Positions 7,396-14,330 of a stretch of 15,435 nucleotides of DNA are shown one piece after another (position 1 is the first letter of the stretch; each line of letters starts with the position of its first letter). The position numbers were made by a program, and so were the translations under genes. The notes under the pieces are model-generated. The model ran no database searches. It saw only the letters and a list, made by a program, of their open reading frames with translations, and had not been told where the DNA came from. Source of the DNA: Clostridia bacterium (lineage in GTDB: Bacteria > Bacillota > Clostridia > Christensenellales > UBA1242). Where the stretch lies: the NCBI GenBank assembly GCA_017399515.1, contig JAFQBZ010000095.1, positions 1 through 15,435 on the forward strand, given 5' to 3'.

Positions 7396-7622
7396 AAATT
7401 TTGGGTTGATTTTTGTGTTTATTTTTCAAAAAAAATTTGGGTTGATTTTAAAAATTTTTGTTTTAAAAATTTTAATTTTTTGGTTTCAATTTTAAAAATT
7501 TTGGTGGTTAATTTTTAGGTTGATTCAATTTAAAATTTGATAAAATTTTTGGGGCTTTTTTTGTTTGATTTAAGTTTTAAAATTTGGGTTAAAGAGATGT
7601 TTAAAATTTGGGTTGATTTTTG
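7396..7622. repeat. Degenerate GGGTTGATTTT repeats
   Basis: AAATTTGGGTTGATTTT occurs identically at 7433-7449 and 7604-7620. A copy with one extra T lies at 7396-7413, and partial copies lie near 7510-7526 (TTAGGTTGATT) and 7579-7594 (AATTTGGGTTAAAG). The stretches between them are also built from AAAATTT/AATTTT words. Spacing is irregular, so this is not a CRISPR array. Confidence 0.6.
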
Positions 7623-7626
7623 GGGT

Positions 7627-7655
7627 AAAAAAAATGCAAGCGTTAACTTGCATTT
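7627..7655 (-). terminator. Terminator of the ABC exporter operon, overlapping the stop codon
   Basis: On the minus strand AAATGCAAG (7655-7647) pairs perfectly with CTTGCATTT (7640-7632), on loop TTAACG, followed by more T to 7627. The TAA stop codon of the downstream half-transporter (7645-7643) lies in the loop, and its last codons form the left arm. Confidence 0.9.
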
Positions 7656-9469
7656 GATTTTTCGAATTGGCTGTTATAAAGATTTGCATAAAAGCCTTTC
7701 TTTTTGAGAAGTTCAGCATGAGTTCCCTGCTCAATAATTTGACCTTTATTCATAACGAGAATAATATCTGCAGAAGTGATTGTTGAAAGACGGTGTGCCA
7801 CAACAAAACTTGTTCTGCCCTGCATCATTCGGTCAAATGCTTCTTGAACTTGTTTTTCGGTTCTGGTGTCGATATTACTTGTTGCTTCGTCTAAAATAAG
7901 CATTGGAGGTTTTAAAAGCATTACTCTTGCAATACAAATAAGTTGTTTTTCGCCTTGAGATAAGTTGCTTCCACCTTCGATAATTTCAGTGTCATATTTC
8001 TTTGGAAGTTTTTCAATGTAATCATGAATGCCAGCGAGTTTTGCGGCTTCAATGATATCTTCAATTGGAGCATTTGGGTTTCCATAAGCAATGTTATCAC
8101 GAATGGTTGAGTTAAAAAGCCATGTGTCTTGAAGAACCATTCCATATTTGTTTCGAAGTGAACTTCTTGAAATTTCTTTAATTGGCGTGTCACTAACTGT
8201 GATATAGCCTGAATTTACATCATAGAAACGCATAAGTAAGTTGATTATTGTTGATTTTCCGCAACCGGTTGGACCAACAATTGCAACTTTTTGACCTTGT
8301 TTAACTGAAAGGTTTAAGTTTTGAATGAGTGTTGTTTTTGGAACGTAAGAGAAGTTTACGTTTTTAATTTCAACTTCACCTGTGCAGTTAAGAAGGTCTG
8401 GTTGTTTTTCGTCACTGCTTTCATTTGGTTCATTAAGAACATTGAACACACGGTTTGCTGCAGCAAATGCTTGTTGAATGTCGCTAATTTGTGAACTAAT
8501 GTCGGCAAATGGTGTTCCAAAATTGTTGGCATAAGTCAAGAATGTTGTGATTATGCCGACCATAATTTCGCCCTGAATTGCTAGCACGCAACCAAGCAGA
8601 CCAACGCTTCCGTAAACAATACCATTTACAAACCTTGTTGAAGGGTTTGTGAGAGAAGTGTAAAACACTGATTTTGTTGCGGTTTTTGCGTAAGTTCCAT
8701 TTATTTTATTGAAATTATCAATAGATTCTTCTTCATGGTTGAAGGCTTTAACAATACGCTCTCCCCCAATATATTCTTCGAGATAACCTGCAATTTCACC
8801 TTGAAGGTCAACTTCGCGTTTTACATATTTTTTAGATCGTTTAACAATTATATAAGAAACAACTAAACTTATTGGCGTTAAAATTATGATTAATGCCGAA
8901 AGTTTAAGGTTTAACATAAGCATTGCAATCAATGTTCCAATAATGGTTGTGATTCCTGAAAGTGCTGTTGCAAGACCTTCTAAAAAGCCGTCAGTCATGA
9001 TATCGATATCGTTTATCATTCTTGAAATAAGGTCGCCATGTGATGATGTGTCGATATAAGAAATTGGCATTTTTTGGAACTTTTCAAAAAGTAAATCTCT
9101 TATTTTGAAAGTGCCTTTATAGTTATAGTGTGACAAACACAATTTGCTCGTGAATATTGATATGACATCGATGATTGCGACGATTCCCATCATCAACATA
9201 TTTTTGTAAAGTTCCGTGAAATTTACATTTCCAGGAGCAACAATGCAGTTGATACATTTTCCGGTGTAAATCGGCAAAAATACGATACAAACAGTGTTTA
9301 CAATATCCATTAAAAGTGCGAAATAAAGATAAAATCTATATTCTCTTGCATAATGGAAAACTTTTTTGAGTGTGCTTATTGCACCATGGTTTTTGTGATA
9401 TCTGTTATGCGCTTTCTTTGTGTAATTATCACGCATATCTGAAGAAGAAAGTCGTTTATAATCGCTCAT
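7643..9469 (-). CDS. ABC exporter half-transporter, catalytic subunit
   Basis: A membrane half-transporter of the ABC exporter (multidrug/lipid) type with 608 aa: a six-helix membrane domain at about 45-335 and a nucleotide-binding domain at about 360-600. Walker A is GPTGCGKST (399-407), the Q-loop is VLQDTW (Q447), Walker B is LILDE with catalytic Glu528, and the switch His is in VVAHR (H559). The signature is the non-canonical NLSQGE (502-507) instead of LSGGQ. Paired with the upstream partner, whose signature is canonical but whose catalytic Glu and switch His are replaced, this subunit supplies the ATP-hydrolysing Walker motifs of the one competent site. The ATG overlaps the partner's stop as TAATG, so equal synthesis by coupling is expected. 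About 35 polar, basic residues precede helix 1. The substrate cannot be read from sequence; drugs, lipids or peptides are possible for this family. Confidence 0.95.
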   Translation of the reverse strand: MSDYKRLSSSDMRDNYTKKAHNRYHKNHGAISTLKKVFHYAREYRFYLYFALLMDIVNTVCIVFLPIYTGKCINCIVAPGNVNFTELYKNMLMMGIVAIIDVISIFTSKLCLSHYNYKGTFKIRDLLFEKFQKMPISYIDTSSHGDLISRMINDIDIMTDGFLEGLATALSGITTIIGTLIAMLMLNLKLSALIIILTPISLVVSYIIVKRSKKYVKREVDLQGEIAGYLEEYIGGERIVKAFNHEEESIDNFNKINGTYAKTATKSVFYTSLTNPSTRFVNGIVYGSVGLLGCVLAIQGEIMVGIITTFLTYANNFGTPFADISSQISDIQQAFAAANRVFNVLNEPNESSDEKQPDLLNCTGEVEIKNVNFSYVPKTTLIQNLNLSVKQGQKVAIVGPTGCGKSTIINLLMRFYDVNSGYITVSDTPIKEISRSSLRNKYGMVLQDTWLFNSTIRDNIAYGNPNAPIEDIIEAAKLAGIHDYIEKLPKKYDTEIIEGGSNLSQGEKQLICIARVMLLKPPMLILDEATSNIDTRTEKQVQEAFDRMMQGRTSFVVAHRLSTITSADIILVMNKGQIIEQGTHAELLKKKGFYANLYNSQFEKSNAS

Positions 9470-11220
9470 TATTTCGCCTCCTTCTTGTTTTGTGAATAGT
9501 GAATTTCACTGTAAATTTGGCATCTTTCAAGCAGTTCATCATGAGTGCCAATATCGATAATGTTACCATTATCAACAACAATAATTTTTGTTGCGTCACG
9601 AATTGAGTTTGTTCGCTGTGTAACAATGAAGGTTGTTGCGTTTGCAAGAGAAGTTCTTATTGCTTTTCTAAGTTTTGCATCAGTTGCAAAGTCAAGTGCA
9701 CTTGAAGCGTCGTCAAGAATAATTATATGAGGGTTTCCAACAAGTGCTCTGGCAATGGTTAAACGCTGACGCTGTCCACCAGAAAAGTTCTTTCCCCCTT
9801 TGTTTACTTTGTGGTCTAAAAATTCTGGATATTCATTAACGAAGTCAAATGCTTGAGCGATTTTTAATGCTTTAACAATTTCTTCGTCGGTTGCGTCTGG
9901 TTTTCTCCAGCACATATTTGAACGAATTGTGCCTGTGAAAAGTGTTGGGTTTTGTGGAACGAGTCCAATAATATTTCTAATGTCTTCAACGCGATATTTT
10001 TTAATATTGTGGTCGTTGATTAAAATTTCACCTGATGAAACATCATAAAACCTTGGAATAAGGTTTGTGATTGAACTTTTTCCACTTCCCGTTCCACCAA
10101 TAATGCCGATAATGTCGCCTGGCTCGGCAGTAAATGAAAGGTCTGTGACTGCGTTCTTCATATCTGAATATGAAAAATTAACATCTTTAAATTCAACTTT
10201 TCCAAGATTGACATCTTCAAAATCAACATCAACAGGATTTGCTGGGTCTTTGATTGAGTTTTTAACACAGAAAAGTTCGTTAATTCTGTCGTTTGAAGCA
10301 TTGAGTCTGTTAACAATAATAACAAGGTTCGCAAGTGCTAAAATGCAAACAGAAATTGTTGCGAAATAATCAATGAAAGCAATAAGTTGACCTTGTGTTA
10401 AATCACCTGCGTTAACTTCAATGCCTCCAAAATAAAAGAGTGCGATTGTTGCAAGGTTGATTATTGTTGAAATGAGTGGCGCTAAGAGAGCGTCCCACTT
10501 AGCGTGTTTGATTTGGGTTGAGATTAAATCATAGTTAGCGTTTTTAAACTTTTCGGTTTCATGGGCTTGTTTATTGAATGCACGAACAACTCTCACACCG
10601 GTTAAATTTTCACGAGTTACATTTGTGGTTTTGTCAAGATGAGTTTTTATCTTGATTAAAAGCGGTTTTAAAATTTTCATAATTCGCCAAATAACCAAAA
10701 TTAAAACAGGAATAATAACAATGAAAATTAAACTTAATTTAATGTTAATGAAAAGTGAAAGAACAAGTGAACCAATAAGTAAACATGGTGCACGCATAAT
10801 CATTCTAAGAATTGAACCGATTCCGTTTTGAATGTTTCTAACATCGTTTACCGAGCGGTTCAAAAGAGTTGTGGTTGAAAACTTATCAAGTTCGGCATGA
10901 GATAAATCATTAATATGTGCGAAAATGTCATCTCTAACATCTTTACCGATATTCATAGAAATGTCAGCGGCGAGTTTGTGGCTGATAACAGCAAACAATA
11001 AACCAAGAATATTTAAAACCAGAATCAAAATTCCGTTGGTAATGATAAAACGAGAATCGTTTGCTGAAATTCCATAGTCGATAATTCTAGCCATGATGAG
11101 CGGAACAAAAAGTTCAGTTACTGTTTCAAGGCCTTTGAAAAATGGTGAAAGAAAAGCCTTCACCTTATATCTTTTTAAATATGAATAACAGAAAAATTCT
11201 TTTTTTGTTTTCTTTTTCAT
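9469..11220 (-). CDS. ABC exporter half-transporter, degenerate-site subunit
   Basis: Partner half-transporter with 583 aa: a membrane domain at about 20-310 and a nucleotide-binding domain at about 340-575. Walker A is GGTGSGKSS (375-383), the Q-loop is VPQNP (Q423) and the signature is canonical, NFSGGQ (478-483). Walker B reads IILDD, with Asp504 in place of the catalytic Glu, and the H-loop reads VTQR, with Gln535 in place of His. Loss of Glu and His here, matched with an altered signature in the partner, is the established pattern of heterodimeric exporters such as TM287/288, BmrCD and LmrCD. It is the first gene of a two-gene operon. GAGGG (11228-11224) is only 3 nt from the ATG, closer than usual, but no other in-frame start fits better. 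The leader is about 68 nt and crosses the promoter of the divergent glycosyltransferase. Confidence 0.95.
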   Translation of the reverse strand: MKKKTKKEFFCYSYLKRYKVKAFLSPFFKGLETVTELFVPLIMARIIDYGISANDSRFIITNGILILVLNILGLLFAVISHKLAADISMNIGKDVRDDIFAHINDLSHAELDKFSTTTLLNRSVNDVRNIQNGIGSILRMIMRAPCLLIGSLVLSLFINIKLSLIFIVIIPVLILVIWRIMKILKPLLIKIKTHLDKTTNVTRENLTGVRVVRAFNKQAHETEKFKNANYDLISTQIKHAKWDALLAPLISTIINLATIALFYFGGIEVNAGDLTQGQLIAFIDYFATISVCILALANLVIIVNRLNASNDRINELFCVKNSIKDPANPVDVDFEDVNLGKVEFKDVNFSYSDMKNAVTDLSFTAEPGDIIGIIGGTGSGKSSITNLIPRFYDVSSGEILINDHNIKKYRVEDIRNIIGLVPQNPTLFTGTIRSNMCWRKPDATDEEIVKALKIAQAFDFVNEYPEFLDHKVNKGGKNFSGGQRQRLTIARALVGNPHIIILDDASSALDFATDAKLRKAIRTSLANATTFIVTQRTNSIRDATKIIVVDNGNIIDIGTHDELLERCQIYSEIHYSQNKKEAK

Positions 11221-11245
11221 TATCCCTCAAACCACGCTTAAAATA

Positions 11246-11274
11246 TTGATAAATTTTTAATTATAATATATAAT
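11246..11274 (+). promoter_or_regulatory. Promoter of the glycosyltransferase gene
   Basis: TTGATA (11246-11251), a 17-bp spacer and a perfect TATAAT (11269-11274) predict a start near 11281 and a leader of about 60 nt. An AAAGGG ribosome site lies at about 11327-11332, 8 nt before ATG 11341. It faces the exporter promoter. Confidence 0.7.
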
Positions 11275-11284
11275 TAAATATAGT

Positions 11285-11296
11285 ATACAAATGTAT
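11285..11296. promoter_or_regulatory. Possible operator between facing promoters
   Basis: ATACA-AA-TGTAT is a perfect 5-bp inverted repeat lying between the -10 boxes of the two facing promoters and covering both predicted start sites. The palindrome GTATAC overlaps it on the left. A repressor here could switch both genes, but no regulator gene is adjacent. In such AT-rich DNA a 5-bp repeat can be chance. Confidence 0.3.
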
Positions 11297-11323
11297 TATA
11301 AGTTAAAAAAAATTTTCAGTCAA
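11295..11323 (-). promoter_or_regulatory. Promoter of the ABC exporter operon
   Basis: On the minus strand TTGACT (11323-11318), a 17-bp spacer and a perfect TATAAT (11300-11295) predict a start near 11288. This transcript would run through the glycosyltransferase promoter. Confidence 0.7.
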
Positions 11324-11340
11324 ACAAAAGGGCGTTTAAT

Positions 11341-12948
11341 ATGGAAAATAAAAACTTAAAAAAAGAAAATCAGGAAAAAAACATCGAAAAATTTGTCGTT
11401 GAAGAAATGGCTAGTTTTGAAACTGAAAAAGTCGGTGTTAATGAAAAACTTCCAATTATAAAAGAACTTAAAGAAGTTTCTAAAAAAATGCAAAAAAAGC
11501 AGCAAAAACAACTAAAAATAGAGAAAAAATTAAAAAAACAGGCTTTAGACAAGGTTTTGAGTGAAGATAAACTTTCGAAAAATGTTATAAATTTAAGAGA
11601 AAATACCATTAAAAAACAATCGAAAATTGATAAGAAAAATAACAAGCGAATTGAAAAAAGCAATAAATATTTGCTTTCAAAAGAAGATGAAGTTCGCGAG
11701 ATTTATTTAACCATTGACAAGTTTAACACCAATGGCAAAAAAACAGTTGTTTATTTTATTGATTCATTCTTTCCACTTATTGATGGTGTGGTTGCAGTTC
11801 TTGATAACTATGCAAGGGTAATGAATAAATATTATAATGTTGTGGTTTGTGCTCCAAAGCATGATGGAGTGGGGCAGAAAATGGATAATTATTTTGTGCT
11901 TTATGCTGACTCAATGTTTATTAAAAGTCAAGGTTATGATTTGGCGTTTCCACAATTTGATGCAGAGTTTAAGAAATATATTTCACTTTTGAAAATTGAC
12001 CTTATTCATTTGCAATCACCATTTAATCTTGGAAATTTTGGTTTGAGTTTAGCAAAGAAGAGAAATGTGCCTTGCTTTATCACATTCCATAGTCAGTTTA
12101 AACAGAATTTTTATAATGCTGTTAAAAATGAAACAATCGCTAACATTTTAACAAAAATTTTAATGGTTAATTATGAAAAGGCGACACTTGCTCTCACAAT
12201 GAACGATTTTGCTAGAAATTTAATGAGAGAATATGGTGTTAAAAACCAGATTGAACTTGTGCCTAATGCAACAAATATGATGCCTAAAGAATTTTCAAAA
12301 GAATATGAAGATGGAATCATTGCGAAACACAATATTAATAAAGATAAGTTTAATCTTATTTTTGTTGGAAGATTTGTTGAAGTTAAAAATGTATATTTTA
12401 TTATTGATACAATTGCCGACCTTTATCAAAAAAATAAAGACTTTGAATTTATCTTTTTAGGGTTTGGACCAGAAGAAGAAAAAATGAAAAAAATATGCAA
12501 AGAAAAAGACATAGAAAATATTGTTAAATTCACAGGCAAAATTGATGGTGTTGATGAGAAATCTGCCATAATTAAAAACGCTGACCTTTTATATTTTCCT
12601 TCAGTTTATGACACTGATGGAATTGTTAAAATTGAGTGTGCGTGCTACGGTGTTCCAACGCTGTGCATTGAGGGAACAGGTGCTGCGTCTTACATCACAA
12701 ATGATGAGAATGGTTTTGTTTGCAAAAATGATAAAAATGAGTTTGTTGAAAAACTTGATTTTTTAATTAAAAATGTAGATTTTGTTAAAAAAATCGGCAA
12801 AAATGCCAAAAGAGATATTTATATCACTTGGGAAGAGACTTGTGAAAGGCTTAAAGATTTATATGAAAAATACTTAAATTCCTATACATTTCAAAAAGCC
12901 AAGAAAAATAAAAATAAAACCGCTAAAAAAACCAAGGTTAAACCTTAA
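11341..12948 (+). CDS. GT4-family glycosyltransferase with Lys-rich extensions
   Basis: A GT-B fold, family 4-type glycosyltransferase, probably acting at the cytoplasmic face of the membrane. The catalytic part spans about 133-515: FPLIDGVVAVL (144-154, the acceptor-side start of the family), DLIHLQSPF, ITFHSQFK (247-254), LVPNAT, FVGRFVEVKN (341-350, with the phosphate-contacting R344 and K349) and a donor-site motif PSVYDTDGIVKIECACYGVP. There the usual E-x7-E reads D424...E432. The closest known group by motif layout is the diacylglycerol or glycolipid glucosyltransferases, so a glycolipid product is plausible but not shown. Unusual parts are an N-terminal extension of about 115 residues rich in Lys/Glu, probably helical or coiled coil (KKMQKKQQKQLKIEKKLKK), and a C-terminal basic tail (KKNKNKTAKKTKVKP). 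Both could hold the enzyme to acidic lipids. The gene is divergent from the ABC exporter with intertwined promoters. Confidence 0.88.
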   Translation: MENKNLKKENQEKNIEKFVVEEMASFETEKVGVNEKLPIIKELKEVSKKMQKKQQKQLKIEKKLKKQALDKVLSEDKLSKNVINLRENTIKKQSKIDKKNNKRIEKSNKYLLSKEDEVREIYLTIDKFNTNGKKTVVYFIDSFFPLIDGVVAVLDNYARVMNKYYNVVVCAPKHDGVGQKMDNYFVLYADSMFIKSQGYDLAFPQFDAEFKKYISLLKIDLIHLQSPFNLGNFGLSLAKKRNVPCFITFHSQFKQNFYNAVKNETIANILTKILMVNYEKATLALTMNDFARNLMREYGVKNQIELVPNATNMMPKEFSKEYEDGIIAKHNINKDKFNLIFVGRFVEVKNVYFIIDTIADLYQKNKDFEFIFLGFGPEEEKMKKICKEKDIENIVKFTGKIDGVDEKSAIIKNADLLYFPSVYDTDGIVKIECACYGVPTLCIEGTGAASYITNDENGFVCKNDKNEFVEKLDFLIKNVDFVKKIGKNAKRDIYITWEETCERLKDLYEKYLNSYTFQKAKKNKNKTAKKTKVKP

Positions 12949-13407
12949 TTTATTTTGAATTTTAAGTGAAAAATAGTTTCCTAAAAAAATCGCAAAAAAA
13001 TTAGTAAAACTATAGAAAAATAATGAAAAAATAAAAAAATTGCCAGAAAATCCAGATAAAATTGCTGTGAAAATGGCATCAACTGAAATTGCAATACATT
13101 CAAAAAAACAGGTCTTAAATGAAAGTTGGGTCTGTTTTTTTGTTTGATTATTTTTTCGATTTTTAAAAATATAAATGATTCCTAAAATGATTAAAATTAA
13201 TGCGTTTGTGTATCTTAAAATTTTTGGGTTAAACAAATCATAGATATATTTTGACAAAAATAAGGGTATTGCAAAAAGTATTGTTGAAAAAATATTGATG
13301 AAAACAATATATTTTAGTTTAATTTTTGTTTGAATGACGCCATATGAGATTCCGTAAGATAAAGCGTCTAAATTTAGGCAGAGTATGGTTATTAAGAAAC
13401 TTATCAT
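12874..13407 (-). CDS. MntP/YtaF-type integral membrane protein
   Basis: A small, very hydrophobic protein (177 aa) with about six membrane helices in two similar halves. Each half carries the conserved Asp-containing signature: LNLDALSYGISYG (D14) near the start and IAISVDAIFTAILSG (D110) after the central basic loop (FKNRKNNQTKKQ, about 81-92). This pattern belongs to the superfamily of the manganese efflux pump MntP and the sporulation membrane protein YtaF; the YG repeat after the first Asp looks more YtaF-like. Metal efflux is therefore possible, not proven. No Shine-Dalgarno precedes the ATG. Instead the start codon lies inside a perfect 9-bp inverted repeat. The last 75 bp overlap the end of the glycosyltransferase gene on the opposite strand. 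Length is near the family norm and there is no sign of disruption. Confidence 0.82.
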   Translation of the reverse strand: MISFLITILCLNLDALSYGISYGVIQTKIKLKYIVFINIFSTILFAIPLFLSKYIYDLFNPKILRYTNALILIILGIIYIFKNRKNNQTKKQTQLSFKTCFFECIAISVDAIFTAILSGFSGNFFIFSLFFYSFTNFFAIFLGNYFSLKIQNKLRFNLGFFSGFIFIFLGFLKCIGI

Positions 13408-13424
13408 ATTTTAATATATGATAA
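13401..13424. promoter_or_regulatory. Perfect inverted repeat over the start of the MntP-like gene
   Basis: TTATCATAT - TTTAAT - ATATGATAA is a perfect 9-bp inverted repeat with a 6-bp centre. The ATG of the MntP-like gene (13407-13405) lies in one arm. As DNA it could be an operator; as RNA it would pair the start codon. It resembles no Fur, MntR or PerR box that I can recall. Confidence 0.45.
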
Positions 13425-13452
13425 AATTTTGAATATTGTTTTTGTTTTTACT

Positions 13453-13480
13453 TTGAAAATGGCTTAAAATATATTATAAT
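13453..13480 (+). promoter_or_regulatory. Promoter of the parAB operon
   Basis: TTGAAA (13453-13458), a 16-bp spacer and a perfect TATAAT (13475-13480) predict a start near 13487. The leader to the chosen parA start would be about 50 nt. Confidence 0.7.
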
Positions 13481-13535
13481 ATCAATTATAAGGAGAATGG
13501 GCTGTTATGCTCATCTGTTTAAGGAGTTACTTTTT

Positions 13536-14318
13536 ATGTGTAGAGTTATTGCATTTGCTAATCAAAAAGGCGGGGTGGGAAAGACCACAACCTGCGTTAA
13601 TATGGCTTCTTTTATGGCTTTAATGGGAAAAAAAGTGCTTTTGATTGATTTAGATCCACAAGGAAATGCGACAAGCAATCTTGGAATTGAAAAAGAAGAT
13701 AAAATTAACACAATTTATCAGGTTATGTCTGGTGATGTGTCTGTAAATGACGCAATTTATGACACTCCTGTTAAAAATTTATCTATAATTCCTGCAAATA
13801 ACGACCTTTCAGGCGTTGAAGTTGAACTTGTTTATATGTCGCAAAGAGAATATGTGTTCAAAAAAATTATTGAATCAGTTAAAGATAATTATGATTATAT
13901 AACTATCGATTGCAGACCATCTTTGGGTTTGCTTACAATTAATGCTTTCACTGCGGCTGATGCGGTTATAATTCCAATTCAATGTGAATTTTTTGCTCTT
14001 GAAGGGCTTAGTCAACTTATGAATACAATTAGACTTATTAAAAAGAAGTTGAATCCTGAAATTGCAATTGATGGCGTTGTGCTTACAATGCGTGAAATGC
14101 GTAGCAATTTGGGCAGACAAGTGGCTGAAGAAATTGAAAAATTCTTTGCTGGAACTGTGTTTAAGACCATTATTCCAAGAAATGTGCGTCTTGCAGAGTC
14201 ACCAAGTCACGGACTTCCTGTTTATTTATATGATAAGAGTTGTGTTGGTTCAAAGGCTTATAAAGCGTTAACAGAAGAATATTTTGAAAGAAGAAATGAA
14301 AAATATATTAAAATTTAA
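13536..14318 (+). CDS. parA: Chromosome partitioning ATPase ParA/Soj
   Basis: A deviant-Walker ATPase that binds DNA non-specifically as an ATP dimer and works with ParB-parS in origin segregation (and, in Firmicutes, in DnaA control). It has 260 aa, typical for Soj. The deviant Walker A KGGVGKTT (11-18) has both Lys11 and Lys16. LLIDLDPQGNATSNLG (35-50) carries the catalytic Asp40, and the switch region is TIDCRPSLGLLTINA. DxPP is usual there, so Arg127 is unexpected. PIQCEFFALEGLSQL and IPRNVRLAESPSHGLP follow the family closely. The start is set at ATG 13536 because AAGGAG (13521-13526) lies 9 nt upstream and the protein then begins MCRVIAFANQKGG as Soj should. An upstream in-frame ATG at 13497 would add 13 unlikely residues, and its AAGGAG is only 1 nt away. 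parB follows after 12 nt. Confidence 0.96.
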   Translation: MCRVIAFANQKGGVGKTTTCVNMASFMALMGKKVLLIDLDPQGNATSNLGIEKEDKINTIYQVMSGDVSVNDAIYDTPVKNLSIIPANNDLSGVEVELVYMSQREYVFKKIIESVKDNYDYITIDCRPSLGLLTINAFTAADAVIIPIQCEFFALEGLSQLMNTIRLIKKKLNPEIAIDGVVLTMREMRSNLGRQVAEEIEKFFAGTVFKTIIPRNVRLAESPSHGLPVYLYDKSCVGSKAYKALTEEYFERRNEKYIKI

Positions 14319-14330
14319 TAAGGAGTGCTT

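Larger units (their letters stand above)
6795..7631. other. Gene-free AT-rich region with repeats and hairpins
   Basis: No reading frame longer than about 20 codons with a ribosome site is visible on either strand. The plus strand is A-rich with C rather than G up to about 7380, then turns abruptly T- and G-rich up to the ABC terminator. It holds a direct/inverted repeat unit (6850-6909), a long hairpin (6989-7041), a possible short transcript (TAGAAT near 7079, then GTTGCATAAACGCACC and GGAGAAAAAAATGACTTAA near 7125), and the GGGTTGATTTT repeats (7396-7622). No tRNA, rRNA, DnaA-box cluster or recognised riboswitch is visible. Confidence 0.7.

Noticed and set aside
6795..7631. Replication origin (oriC) in the AT-rich gap
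   Set aside because: It is AT-rich and near parAB, but there are no TTATCCACA-type DnaA boxes on either strand and no dnaA/dnaN nearby. TTATTAAC repeats are too divergent.
13497..13535. Upstream in-frame start of ParA adding MGCYAHLFKELLF
   Set aside because: Its AAGGAG is 1 nt from the ATG, the added residues do not fit Soj N-termini, and ATG 13536 has a well-placed ribosome site.
13507..13623. 38-codon frame overlapping the start of parA
   Set aside because: It lies out of frame over conserved parA codons and the product looks like a frame shadow; kept only as a remark on the leader.
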